DNA of 64,000 bases from Candidatus Edwardsbacteria bacterium (GTDB lineage Bacteria > Edwardsbacteria > AC1 > EtOH8), in the NCBI GenBank assembly GCA_018821925.1, contig JAHJLF010000077.1, positions 1 through 64,000 of the forward strand. Direction: 5' to 3'. The notes under the pieces are model-generated. The model did not search any database and was not told the DNA's origin. It worked only from the letters and a program-made list of their open reading frames with translations. Below, one piece after another: positions 53,012 through 61,740 of the stretch. How positions within the stretch are numbered: the first letter of the stretch is position 1; every line of letters starts with the position of its first letter. A program made the position numbers and the translations under genes.

Positions 53012-53485
53012 ATGGATATAAATAAAGCCCGGAATTACGCCCTGCGGCTGTTGGCGCTGCGCGGCCGCTCGGTCAAGGACATCAGGGACAAGCTCAAGGC
53101 CAGGGCGGCCTCCCCGGCGGATATTGATCTGGTGATAGATGATCTGCTGTCGCTGGGGCTTTTGGACGATGAGAAATTCGCCCGGGACTGGATCGAGAAC
53201 CGGCAGCACTTCCGGCCCACCGGCGTGGTCCGTTTGCGGCAGGAGCTTTTTGCCAAGGGGATAGACCGGGAGATAGTTGACCAGGCCATCCGGGAGTATA
53301 AAAGCAATGTGGACGAGTTCCCTGCGGCCCTGGACCTGGCCCGGAGAAAGATGAAGCTTTACCGCAAGCTGGACGCCGACACTGCCAGGCGTCGCTTGGC
53401 TGGGTTTCTGGCTCGCCGGGGGTACGAGGGCTCGGTAGTATCCAAGGTCTTGAAGACATTGCTGAAGGAAAATATTTTAGAATGA
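53012..53485 (+). CDS. recX: Regulatory protein RecX
   Basis: 157 residues of tandem three-helix RecX repeats: ALRLLALRGRSVKDIRDKLK, DDLLSLGLLDDEKFARDWIE, LRQELFAKGIDREIVDQAI. RecX modulates RecA filaments. It starts 94 bases after recA, across a short region with no clear terminator, and its stop overlaps the hemolysin III-type gene by four bases. Confidence 0.92.
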   Translation: MDINKARNYALRLLALRGRSVKDIRDKLKARAASPADIDLVIDDLLSLGLLDDEKFARDWIENRQHFRPTGVVRLRQELFAKGIDREIVDQAIREYKSNVDEFPAALDLARRKMKLYRKLDADTARRRLAGFLARRGYEGSVVSKVLKTLLKENILE

Positions 53486-54183
53486 TCCAAACTACCATCC
53501 GGCGCTGGCTCAAGCTAATGACTGCAGTGCGGGACGCCGATGCAGATTCGGTGGAACGCTACACGCCGGGCGAGGAGACCACCAACGCTATCCTGCACGG
53601 GGTGGGGCTGGGGCTGGCCATTGCGGCCCTGGTGGTATTGGTGGTGCTGGCCAGCCTGTCCGGGAACGCCTGGCACATAGTCAGCTTTAGCATCTACGGC
53701 GCGACCCTGGTGTTGCTTTATTTATCGTCGACTCTGTATCACGGTTTTTACGCTGGGCGGGCTAAGCAATTGTTCCGGATCTTTGACCACTCGGCAATAT
53801 TTCTTCTGATAGCCGGGACCTACACCCCGATCGCGCTGATCACCCTGCATGGCCGGCTGGGCTGGACGGTGTTCGGCGTGGTGTGGGGCATAGCGGCGGC
53901 AGGAATAGTGGGCAAGGCTTTTTGGGCGAATCGTTTTGCGGTGCTGTCCACGTTATTATACCTGGCGATGGGTTGGATAGTGGTGATCGTGGCCAAACCA
54001 CTGCTGACGAACCTCAACACAGCCAGCCTGGTGTTCCTGGGGGTGGGAGGGCTGTTCTACACGCTGGGGACGGTGTTCTACCTGTGGCGCAAGTTAAAGT
54101 TCCACCACGCCATCTGGCACCTATTCGTGCTGGCCGGGAGCATCTGTCACTTTTTTACCATACTGTTTTTGCTGCCGAAATAA
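53482..54183 (+). CDS. Hemolysin III / PAQR-family membrane protein
   Basis: 233 residues, seven predicted helices. Signature elements of the HlyIII/YqfA (PAQR) family: GEETTNAILHGVGLGLAIAA, SSTLYHGF, FDHSAIFLLIAGTYTPIALI and, at the end, HHAIWHLFVLAGSICHFF, which supplies the conserved His and Asp metal ligands. Members are putative ceramidase-like membrane hydrolases; the bacterial substrate is unknown. Translationally coupled to recX through ATGA. Confidence 0.92.
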   Translation: MIQTTIRRWLKLMTAVRDADADSVERYTPGEETTNAILHGVGLGLAIAALVVLVVLASLSGNAWHIVSFSIYGATLVLLYLSSTLYHGFYAGRAKQLFRIFDHSAIFLLIAGTYTPIALITLHGRLGWTVFGVVWGIAAAGIVGKAFWANRFAVLSTLLYLAMGWIVVIVAKPLLTNLNTASLVFLGVGGLFYTLGTVFYLWRKLKFHHAIWHLFVLAGSICHFFTILFLLPK

Positions 54184-54279
54184 AGAGGATAATGAAATAG
54201 GGTGCTGATTGTGGTAATTTCTAATTATAGATATCTTAGATTTCGTTCCTAACTATTATTTTATGCTTTATAAATTAAC

Positions 54280-55065
54280 ATGCGCAATCACATAATAAAT
54301 AAATACGGCGCTTATGTGCCAGACAAAGCTACGTTGTCATTCTTAAAGTTTACTTCCGAATTAGGAATTTGTGAATTATTGATGGTATACATTAATATTG
54401 CCGAGGAACTTTTATCTACAAATAATGAATTTGTTGTTGAAAGATTAACCCGGATATACCAGGATCAAGAAAATGAACTGTCGAATGAATTAGTGAAATT
54501 ATTAACAAAAAACGGTGCAGAAAGTTTTACCCAAAGTAAATCATATGAGCATTACTTTTGTCAAATGGCGTTTAGTAGATCAATAGATAACCTGATAACT
54601 TATTTTAAAGACATACTTGCTGAAGTGATTAATATAAAGCCAGAAATACTTAAATCAAACGAAACGATCAATTATGAATTTGTTCTTAGTTTTGATGATA
54701 TTAATGAATTAAAAAATGCCTTAGCAGAAAAGAAAATTGAGGAGCTTTTCTATGGCGGTGTTATAAATATAAAAAATTATTTTGAAAAACGTTTAGGTGT
54801 AATTCTATTTGACAAACAAGATGCATTTGATCAAATTAATTACATAATAAAAATACGTAATTTAATTGTGCATAATAGGGGTATGGTTAATAGTGAATTC
54901 AAAAAGGAATTTCCGTTGGTGTCGCAGAAGGTAGGTGATTCCTATAGTTTCAAGTATGAAGAAATATCTAAACTTAATTTAGATATACAAAATTTCATAG
55001 CATATACTGATGACAAAATTGGATCAAAATTTAATTTGCCGTTGTTGGATAATCTGCCCGGGTGA
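54280..55065 (+). CDS. AT-rich HEPN-like protein
   Basis: 261 residues, mostly helical. Residues 185-200 (INYIIKIRNLIVHNRG) carry Arg193-x4-His198, the RxxxxH signature of HEPN RNases and of RiboL-PSP-HEPN-type proteins. The rest shows no known domain. Codon use is much more AT-rich than in the flanking genes and it interrupts the hlyIII-alaS interval alone, which suggests horizontal acquisition. TATAAA at 54269-54274 lies six bases before the ATG. HEPN proteins are often toxins or defence effectors, but no nucleotidyltransferase antitoxin is adjacent. Confidence 0.65.
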   Translation: MRNHIINKYGAYVPDKATLSFLKFTSELGICELLMVYINIAEELLSTNNEFVVERLTRIYQDQENELSNELVKLLTKNGAESFTQSKSYEHYFCQMAFSRSIDNLITYFKDILAEVINIKPEILKSNETINYEFVLSFDDINELKNALAEKKIEELFYGGVINIKNYFEKRLGVILFDKQDAFDQINYIIKIRNLIVHNRGMVNSEFKKEFPLVSQKVGDSYSFKYEEISKLNLDIQNFIAYTDDKIGSKFNLPLLDNLPG

Positions 55066-55170
55066 TTTTTGACTAGTGTGAAATGCTGAAAGCGAAATAT
55101 CGGTAACAAAACCAGTACTATTTAGTCCGATTGATCCGTAGCACAAAATAAAATAAAAACATTCAAACCC

Positions 55171-57807
55171 ATGCAAACATCAAATCAAATACGTCAATCA
55201 TTCCTGGATTTCTTCAAATCCAAAGGCCACACCATCGTGCCGTCCGATTCGGTGGTGCCGTCGGACGATACCACCTTGTTGTTCACCAACGCCGGAATGA
55301 ACCAGTTCAAGAAGATCTTCCTGGGGCTGGAGGACCGGGGCTACAAGCGGGCGGCCGACAGCCAGAAGGTCTTGCGGGTCTCCGGCAAACATAACGACCT
55401 GGAGGAGGTGGGCCGGGACCATACCCATCACACCTTCTTCGAGATGCTGGGCAACTGGTCCTTCGGCGACTATTACAAGAAGGAGGCCATCTCCTGGGCC
55501 TGGGAACTGCTGACCGGGGTCTGGAAACTGCCCAAGGACAAACTGTACGCCACGGTCTACGTCAACGACGAAGAGGCTTATAATTTTTGGAAGACCTTGA
55601 CCGATATGGAGCCTTCGCACATCAGCCGTCACGGCGAGAAGGATAATTTCTGGGAGATGGGCGAGACCGGCCCCTGCGTGCCGTGCTCCGAGATCCACAT
55701 GGACATGGGCCAGGGCAGCTGTCCCAAGGAGGGAAAGGACGGCCACATATGCGGGGTCAACGTTGATGGTTGCGGGCGTTTTGTGGAGATCTGGAACTTG
55801 GTGTTCATCCAGTACGACCGGGGACCTGACGGGAAACTGACCGAACTGCCCAGCAAGCATGTGGACACCGGGATGGGCTTCGAGCGCATCGTCCGGGTGA
55901 TGCAAAAGAAAAATTCCAACTATGACACCGATCTTTTCTATCCCGTCATCAAGGCGGTGGAGAAGATATCGGGTAAAACCTACGGCCAGGGACAGACCGA
56001 CGTTTCCTTCAGGGTGGTTGCCGACCACATCCGGGCCCTGATCTTTACCATCGGGGACGGTGTGCTGCCGTCCAACGAGGGCCGGGGCTACGTGATCCGG
56101 CGGATCCTGCGGCGGGCGGCCCGGCACGGGCGCCTGCTGGGGCTGACCGAGCCGTTCCTGTATAATCTGGTGCCGGGGGTCATAGATATCATGGGCCAGG
56201 CTTATCCCGAACTTAAGCCCCGGACCGAACACATTGCCATGGTCATCAAAAACGAGGAAGAGACTTTCGTTTCCACCATTGCGGTGGGGCTTACCAAATT
56301 GCTGGAATCGGCCGCGGCCATCACCCTCCCCAATGACAAATCCATACCCGGGGAAGTGCTGTTCAAACTCTACGATACCTTTGGTTTCCCCATAGACCTG
56401 GCCCAGGAGATCGCAACGGAACAGGGACTGACCCTCGATCTGGACGGGTTCAATAAGGCCCTGGAACAGCAGAAGGAGCGGGCCCGGGCGGCCCGGGGCG
56501 AGGTGTCCTACTCTGTTCAGAAGAGCGTGGACTATCCCTCCTGCATTTTCGTGGGCTATAACAATCTGGAGCAAAAATCCAAGGTCACCGGGATATTCAT
56601 CAAAGAACTGGCCATTGACCAGGCCGAGAAGGGCCGGAAAGTTGACATCACCTTGGAGAACACCCCGTTCTATGGCGAGGGCGGCGGACAGGCTGGCGAC
56701 GTGGGAATTTTGGAGAATCCCAACTGCCGGATAAAGATTCTGAACACAGTCAAGACCTTCAACGGGTCCACGGTGCATCAGGCCGAGATCGTTTCCGGCA
56801 CGATAAAGGTCAAGGATGAAATCACGGCCACGGTAGACCAGCAGGCACGACTGAGCACCGCCCGGCACCATACAGCCACCCACCTGTTGCAGGCGGCCTT
56901 GCAGCAGATAGTGGGCAAGCATGTCCAACAGCAGGGTTCGATGGTCAGCCCGGAGCGCCTGCGGTTCGATTTCACGAATTTTACCGCCCTGGACCAGATG
57001 CAATTGGACGAGGTGGAGCACTTAGTCAACCGCAAGATCATGGACAACCTTCCGGTGGCCGACCGGCACATGAAGCTGGCCGAGGCCCAGCAGACCGGGG
57101 CCATGGCCCTGTTCGGCGAGAAATACGGCGAGGAGGTCCGGGTGATCTCCTGCGGCGATTTCTCCAAAGAACTGTGCGGTGGCACTCATGTTAAAAACAG
57201 CGGCGAGCTGGGGCTGTTCCGGATAATAAAAGAAGAAGCCATCGCCTCTGGGGTGCGGCGGATCGAGGCCGTGGCCGGCGAGGCCGCCTACCAGCAGATC
57301 AAACAGGATCAGCTGCTGGTGTCCGAAATCCAGGACCGGCTTAAGGCCAACCGCGAGGACATCGTCAAGAAGCTCAATGCCCAGATGGAGGAGCTGAAGA
57401 CTCTGGAGAAGGCCAAGAAGGATGTGGCCAGACAGCAGCAGGGTGGTATGGTCGAAGGGTTGGTTAAAGAGGTTAAAAAAGTCAAAGATGTTGAATTGCT
57501 GGTCAAACTGCTGGATGGCCTTTCCCAGGACGACATGCGGGAGATGGCCGACAAGCTGCGGATGAAACTGCCGGGCGGAGTCATAATTCTGGCCAGTACG
57601 GACGACGGCAAGTTCGGGTTCACTATCGCGGTGGGGGACCATCTGGTCAAGGCCAAGAAATATATGGCCGGTGATATCGCCAAGCAGATCGCCGCGATCA
57701 CCGGCGGCAAGGGCGGCGGCCGGCCACAGCTGGCCCAGGTGGGCGGCAAGGACGACGGGAAGCTGAAGGAGCAGATGGGGAAAATAGAGGGGACCATTTT
57801 CACTTAG
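55171..57807 (+). CDS. alaS: Alanine--tRNA ligase
   Basis: 878 residues. Class II catalytic core at the N-terminus (QIRQSFLDFFKSKGHTIVPS, FTNAGMNQFKKIFLG, RVSGKHNDLEEVGRDHTHHT), editing domain with the zinc motif HHTATHLLQAAL and CGGTHVKNSGELGLFRI, and the C-terminal coiled-coil and glycine-rich C-Ala domain (GGKGGGRPQLAQVGG). It charges tRNA-Ala and edits misacylated Ser and Gly. No Shine-Dalgarno is visible. Interestingly the core insertion CSEIHMDMGQGSCPKEGKDG carries extra Cys residues. Confidence 0.97.
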   Translation: MQTSNQIRQSFLDFFKSKGHTIVPSDSVVPSDDTTLLFTNAGMNQFKKIFLGLEDRGYKRAADSQKVLRVSGKHNDLEEVGRDHTHHTFFEMLGNWSFGDYYKKEAISWAWELLTGVWKLPKDKLYATVYVNDEEAYNFWKTLTDMEPSHISRHGEKDNFWEMGETGPCVPCSEIHMDMGQGSCPKEGKDGHICGVNVDGCGRFVEIWNLVFIQYDRGPDGKLTELPSKHVDTGMGFERIVRVMQKKNSNYDTDLFYPVIKAVEKISGKTYGQGQTDVSFRVVADHIRALIFTIGDGVLPSNEGRGYVIRRILRRAARHGRLLGLTEPFLYNLVPGVIDIMGQAYPELKPRTEHIAMVIKNEEETFVSTIAVGLTKLLESAAAITLPNDKSIPGEVLFKLYDTFGFPIDLAQEIATEQGLTLDLDGFNKALEQQKERARAARGEVSYSVQKSVDYPSCIFVGYNNLEQKSKVTGIFIKELAIDQAEKGRKVDITLENTPFYGEGGGQAGDVGILENPNCRIKILNTVKTFNGSTVHQAEIVSGTIKVKDEITATVDQQARLSTARHHTATHLLQAALQQIVGKHVQQQGSMVSPERLRFDFTNFTALDQMQLDEVEHLVNRKIMDNLPVADRHMKLAEAQQTGAMALFGEKYGEEVRVISCGDFSKELCGGTHVKNSGELGLFRIIKEEAIASGVRRIEAVAGEAAYQQIKQDQLLVSEIQDRLKANREDIVKKLNAQMEELKTLEKAKKDVARQQQGGMVEGLVKEVKKVKDVELLVKLLDGLSQDDMREMADKLRMKLPGGVIILASTDDGKFGFTIAVGDHLVKAKKYMAGDIAKQIAAITGGKGGGRPQLAQVGGKDDGKLKEQMGKIEGTIFT

Positions 57808-57876
57808 TCCGGTAATCGTCATTCTGAGATTGGCACATTGCCTTGATCAAAACGCTGGTTCCCGAAGGACACGAAT

Positions 57877-57905
57877 TTGCACAAGGTTTATAAAGCTGTT
57901 AGCAT
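57877..57905 (+). promoter_or_regulatory. Promoter of the 133-residue gene, leaderless
   Basis: TTGCAC (57877-57882), 17-base spacer, TAGCAT (57900-57905); the ATG at 57912 lies seven bases downstream without a Shine-Dalgarno. Confidence 0.5.
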
Positions 57906-57911
57906 ATTAAA

Positions 57912-58313
57912 ATGAATTTGAGAATCCATGCAGATGAACTGCCAGTAACTGTGCTTGAAGCTGTGGGGTTCATGGCGAACCATGCGATTTTGCGAGTCGC
58001 TGACGTGAAGCACGACCCTGAGGCGCGAACGGTCACATTCCCTTTAAATCGTTTCCCCATTACTGGTAAGTCGATTTTTACTGGAACACGTCACGCGAAA
58101 ACCGCGGTACGCTGTCGAGTAACATTTCGCAACGTTGTGGGCTATAAGATCGATCAGCACACCAAAGAGATGGAAACCATCAATTTAATTTTTGGTTTCA
58201 AGATCAAACGGAATGAAATATACCTCTGCTCAGCCGAAGAGGACCAAGGTGTACCTTGTTTCGAGTTGAGGTGTCAGATAAACTTCCTGGATATTGAGAT
58301 CAAAGATGAGTGA
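57912..58313 (+). CDS. Uncharacterised 133-residue protein
   Basis: No family recognised. The sequence is beta-rich (HAILRVADVKHDPEARTVTF, RCRVTFRNVVGYKIDQH, LIFGFKIKRNEIYLCSAEED) with no signal peptide or membrane segment. It overlaps the following ferredoxin gene by eight bases, so the two are translated together and probably function together. Composition is somewhat less GC-rich than the surrounding housekeeping genes. Confidence 0.72.
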   Translation: MNLRIHADELPVTVLEAVGFMANHAILRVADVKHDPEARTVTFPLNRFPITGKSIFTGTRHAKTAVRCRVTFRNVVGYKIDQHTKEMETINLIFGFKIKRNEIYLCSAEEDQGVPCFELRCQINFLDIEIKDE

Positions 58314-58494
58314 TAATAATACAACTCGGATGATCACCATTCACAAACAACTCTGCGGAAATTGCGGCTTATGTTCCGGAATCTGCCCGGCGCTGGCCAT
58401 CATTCTTCACGGCTGGGGCCTGGAGATTGACAAAGATAAATGCATCTCCTGCGGAAAGTGCGTAACAGTCTGCCCCACCGGGGCGCTGACCTGA
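58306..58494 (+). CDS. Two-[4Fe-4S] ferredoxin
   Basis: 62 residues. Cluster motifs CGNCGLCSGICPALAI and CISCGKCVTVCPTGAL, i.e. two CxxCxxCxxxCP sites with the standard spacing of clostridial-type ferredoxins. The start is ATG 58306 inside the end of the previous gene. It could donate electrons to a nearby reductase; the closest lipid gene is GGGP synthase at 58559. Confidence 0.9.
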   Translation: MSDNNTTRMITIHKQLCGNCGLCSGICPALAIILHGWGLEIDKDKCISCGKCVTVCPTGALT

Positions 58495-58546
58495 CCTCTT
58501 TTTTTCCCTCTCCTAAAGCATTAGGAGAGGGGTAGGGGTGAGGTTG
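58494..58546 (+). repeat. Dispersed repeat A, copy 3
   Basis: CTGACCTC, T run, then CCCTCTCCTAAAGCATTAGG and AGAGGGGTAGGGGTGAGGTT. The T run may also let it act as part of an mRNA 3' end for the ferredoxin gene. Confidence 0.82.
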
Positions 58547-58558
58547 AAAGGAAATTTT

Positions 58559-59302
58559 ATGTTCTACGATTATCTATTAAAGACCGCCAAAGCCAAGGGC
58601 GCGGCTTTTGTGGTGCTGGTGGATCCCGACAAGGTCAAGCCGGCCCAGGCCGTGAAATTGGGAGGCATATTCCAGAATGAAGGGGTGGATGCCGTTTTCC
58701 TGGGCACCAGCCTGCTGATGTCGGATCAGATCAGTCTTATTGCCAAAGCATTGAAAAGAAATTTCAAACGGCCGATAGTGATATTCCCCGGCAGCGCCTA
58801 TCAGGTGACCAAAGAGGCCGATGCCCTGCTGTATCTCTCGCTGATCAGCGGGCGCAACGCCAACCTGCTGATAGAGGAGCAGGTCAAGGCCGCCCCGATG
58901 GTCAAACGCTCCGGGCTGGAGGTGATTCCCACCGGCTATATGTTGATAGAATCCGGAAAACTGACATCAGCCACTTACATGAGCCATTCGATTCCCATCC
59001 CACATGACAAGCCGGACATCGCAATGGTTCACGCCCTGGCGGCCAGATATCTGGGCATGAAGCTCATCTACATGGATGCCGGCAGCGGCGCCCTGTCGCC
59101 GGTATCGGAGAAGATGATCAGCGGAGTGGCCAAGTATGCCGATCTGCCGGTGGTGGTGGGCGGGGGGATAAAGGATCCCGAGACCGCCGGGATAAAAGCC
59201 CGGGCCGGAGCCACCGCTGTGGTCATCGGGAATGTGCTGGAAGGAAAAATGCAGAAAGATATCATTGGCAGTTTTGCCAGAGCCATTCATTATAAGGACT
59301 AA
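58559..59302 (+). CDS. Geranylgeranylglyceryl-phosphate synthase family protein
   Basis: 247 residues, a TIM barrel of the GGGPS/PcrB family, which joins a prenyl diphosphate to sn-glycerol-1-phosphate, the first step of archaeal-type ether lipids. Motifs: FVVLVDPDKVKPAQAVKLG, GVDAVFLGTSLL, VIFPGSAYQVTKEADALLYL, IPTGYMLIESG, YMDAGSGALSPV and VVVGGGIKDPETA (phosphate-binding). The YMLIES and GSGA elements suggest the longer archaeal/FCB type rather than Bacillus PcrB. Chain length cannot be read. No G1P dehydrogenase or DGGGP synthase is in the window. Confidence 0.92.
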   Translation: MFYDYLLKTAKAKGAAFVVLVDPDKVKPAQAVKLGGIFQNEGVDAVFLGTSLLMSDQISLIAKALKRNFKRPIVIFPGSAYQVTKEADALLYLSLISGRNANLLIEEQVKAAPMVKRSGLEVIPTGYMLIESGKLTSATYMSHSIPIPHDKPDIAMVHALAARYLGMKLIYMDAGSGALSPVSEKMISGVAKYADLPVVVGGGIKDPETAGIKARAGATAVVIGNVLEGKMQKDIIGSFARAIHYKD

Positions 59303-59534
59303 CCACGGAAACACTAAATGCCGAAAGTTACGGAACTGAATTGAATTTATTACTTCGGCGGGTAATAGATCAATAAACCTTACCTGTTTATGAACGTTCT
59401 TTTTGTCATGCCATTGAAAAATAGCATCCAGGCCTGGATTCCCGCTGGAGTTTATGCTGAATGCAATGAAGTGCGGGAATGACACATTGTACTATTTATC
59501 CGCCGAAGTAATAAATTCCGTGTTTCCGTGGTAA
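59303..59534. repeat. Large imperfect palindrome containing repeat C
   Basis: Outer arms CCACGGAAACAC / GTGTTTCCGTGG, and inner perfect arms GAATTTATTACTTCGGCGG / CCGCCGAAGTAATAAATTC. Between them lies repeat C (59432-59482). It fills the gap between GGGP synthase and rmlA, and looks like one repeat inserted into another. Confidence 0.82.
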
Positions 59535-59565
59535 AGTAAAAATAATATTATCAGAAAGGCTCCAT

Positions 59566-60297
59566 ATGAAAGGCGTAATTTTAGCCGGCGGGCTGGGAAC
59601 CCGGCTCCGCCCGCTGACCAGCATCACCAACAAGCATCTTCTCCCGGTGTACGATCGGCCCATGATCTACTATCCCATCCAGACCCTGGTGCAAGCCGGG
59701 ATCAAGGACATCATGCTGGTAACCGGGGGAAATGCGGCCGGAGATTTCCTTCGTCTGCTGGGAAACGGCGAGGAGTTCGGCCTCAAGCACATCAATTACA
59801 CCTACCAGCGACGCGAGGGTGGCATCGCCGAGGCCCTGGGCCTGTGCCGTCACTTCGTGGGAGACGACAAGGTGGTGGTGATGCTGGGCGACAATATTCT
59901 GGACGGATCCATCAAGAAAGCTGTCAGCGATTTTCAGAAACAGGATTCGGGGGCCAAGATATTCCTTAAGACGGTGGCCAATCCCCGGGAATACGGGGTG
60001 GCCGAGGTCAAAGGCCGGCTGGTGAAGAACATTGTGGAGAAACCCCGGAATCCCAAGAGCAATTACGCCGTGATCGGCATCTACATGTACGACTCCCAGG
60101 TGTGGGACATCCTGAAGACCTTGAAGCCATCGGGCCGGGGCGAGCTGGAGATCACCGACGTCAACAACGCCTTCATCAAAAAAGGCCAAATGACCTACGA
60201 GATCATCAAGGGCTGGTGGGGCGACGCCGGATCATCCATCGAGGACCTGTGGGTGGTTAACCAGTTCATAGGGCAAAGGGCCAGGAACAAAAAATGA
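59566..60297 (+). CDS. rmlA: Glucose-1-phosphate thymidylyltransferase, short form
   Basis: 243 residues. Nucleotidyltransferase motif MKGVILAGGLGTRLRPLT, substrate motifs HLLPVYDRPMIYYPIQ, VVVMLGDNILDGS and VEKPRNPKSNYAVIGIYMYD. It makes dTDP-glucose from dTTP and glucose-1-phosphate, the first step to dTDP-rhamnose. At 243 residues it lacks the C-terminal extension of long RmlA (about 290). rmlD overlaps its stop by four bases; rmlB and rmlC are not next to them. Confidence 0.92.
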   Translation: MKGVILAGGLGTRLRPLTSITNKHLLPVYDRPMIYYPIQTLVQAGIKDIMLVTGGNAAGDFLRLLGNGEEFGLKHINYTYQRREGGIAEALGLCRHFVGDDKVVVMLGDNILDGSIKKAVSDFQKQDSGAKIFLKTVANPREYGVAEVKGRLVKNIVEKPRNPKSNYAVIGIYMYDSQVWDILKTLKPSGRGELEITDVNNAFIKKGQMTYEIIKGWWGDAGSSIEDLWVVNQFIGQRARNKK

Positions 60298-61139
60298 AGA
60301 TTTTAGTCACCGGAGCCAAGGGGATGCTGGGCACCGACCTGTGCCTTGAGCTGGCTGGCGATCATCAGGTGACGGGCATCGATATCCAGGATATTGATAT
60401 TACCAGTGAAGAGGCCATTAAAAAAATCATTGGATATCATCCGGAATTTATCATCCATTGCGCCGCCATGACCAATGTTGACGGTTGCGAGAAGGATCCC
60501 GATACCGCTTATGCCGTCAACGGTCTGGGGACTAAAAATGTGGTTCTGGCCTGCCGGCAGCTTGATATTCCCGTGCTGTACATCAGCACCGATTTCGTGT
60601 TTGACGGCGCCAAGGGCGAACCCTATTGCGAATGGGACCAGCCAAACCCGCTGGGACATTATGGAAGGTCCAAGCTGGAGGGCGAGAATCACGTCAGAGA
60701 ACTGTTGAAAAAATTCTACATCGTCCGCACTTCCTGGCTGTACGGGAAACAGGGCAGGAATTTCGTCAGCACCATACTGGCCAAGGCCCGGGAGACCGGA
60801 ACGATAAAAGTGGTCAATGACCAGGTGGGGTCGCCCACCTATGCCAGAGACCTTTGCCGGGCCATCGCCAGGCTGATCTCCAGCAATAAATACGGCACCT
60901 ATCATCTGTCAAACTCCGGCGCCTGCAGTTGGTTCGATTTTGCCAAAAGGGCAGTGGAACTTTCCGGGACTAAAGCCGAGGTTCTGTCTATTTCTTCGTC
61001 CGATTATCCCACCCCCACCAAGCGCCCGGCCTTTTCTGTTTTACGAAATTTTTGCTGGGAGAGGACCTTCGGGGAAACATTAAGGCCCTGGGAGGAAGGT
61101 TTAAAGGATTATCTCAAGGAAACTGGGTATATCAAATAA
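60294..61139 (+). CDS. rmlD: dTDP-4-dehydrorhamnose reductase
   Basis: 281 residues. Rossmann motif MKILVTGAKGMLGTDLCLEL, DITSEEAIKKI, HCAAMTNVDGCEKDP, SDFVFDGAKG-like YISTDFVFDGAKGEPYCEWD and the catalytic YGRSKLEGE (Tyr-x3-Lys). It reduces dTDP-4-dehydrorhamnose to dTDP-L-rhamnose for surface polysaccharide. Translationally coupled to rmlA through ATGA. Confidence 0.94.
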   Translation: MKILVTGAKGMLGTDLCLELAGDHQVTGIDIQDIDITSEEAIKKIIGYHPEFIIHCAAMTNVDGCEKDPDTAYAVNGLGTKNVVLACRQLDIPVLYISTDFVFDGAKGEPYCEWDQPNPLGHYGRSKLEGENHVRELLKKFYIVRTSWLYGKQGRNFVSTILAKARETGTIKVVNDQVGSPTYARDLCRAIARLISSNKYGTYHLSNSGACSWFDFAKRAVELSGTKAEVLSISSSDYPTPTKRPAFSVLRNFCWERTFGETLRPWEEGLKDYLKETGYIK

Positions 61140-61152
61140 CAGTAAAGGATAT

Positions 61153-61740
61153 ATGAAAAATATAAATATCACCTTGGCTCAATTGCGGCGGGAAATGCTG
61201 AAAAGCGCCCAGGCCCTTATCGATACGGCGGAAAATTCAGCGGCTGATATAATCAAAGCGGCCGATATTATTGCCGGCGCGTTTAAAAAAGGCAAAAAAC
61301 TTTTAATCTGCGGGAACGGGGGAAGCGCCGCCGACAGCCAACATATTGCGGCCGAGCTGGTGGTCCGCTTTCTTAAGGAAAGGAAGGCCCTGCCAGCCAT
61401 CGCCCTGACCACCGATTCCTCGATCATCACCTCCGAGGCAAACGACCATAGCTTCGACACGGTTTTTTCCCGCCAAGTGGAAGCCTTGGGCAAAAAAGGG
61501 GATGTACTGTTGGCCATCACCACCAGCGGGAGGTCGCCCAATGTTATCGAAGCGGCTAAAGCCGCTAAGAAAATGGGGCTGGTTGTTGTCGGGCTGACCG
61601 GCCCGGCTTCCGGCACCTTGGGGAAATATTGCCGGGTATGCATAAAGGCTGCGGGAGATAAAACATTCCGAATCCAGGAATCCATGCTGATGGCCGAGCA
61701 CGCCATCTGCGATCTGGTGGAAAAGGATTTTGTAAAATAA
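61153..61740 (+). CDS. gmhA: Phosphoheptose isomerase (sedoheptulose-7-phosphate isomerase)
   Basis: 195 residues, SIS domain. LLICGNGGSAADSQHIAAEL is the substrate-binding loop, LTTDSSIITSEANDHSFDTV and LAITTSGRSPNVIEAAK complete the site. GmhA starts ADP-heptose synthesis for lipopolysaccharide, which fits an outer membrane. It lies between dTDP-sugar genes and a YbbR protein, all on the same strand and closely spaced. Confidence 0.93.
   Translation: MKNINITLAQLRREMLKSAQALIDTAENSAADIIKAADIIAGAFKKGKKLLICGNGGSAADSQHIAAELVVRFLKERKALPAIALTTDSSIITSEANDHSFDTVFSRQVEALGKKGDVLLAITTSGRSPNVIEAAKAAKKMGLVVVGLTGPASGTLGKYCRVCIKAAGDKTFRIQESMLMAEHAICDLVEKDFVK

Noticed and set aside
55198-57021. 607-codon open frame on the minus strand opposite alaS
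   Set aside because: It mirrors a highly conserved gene and reflects GC-rich codon bias; no ribosome binding site or family signature.
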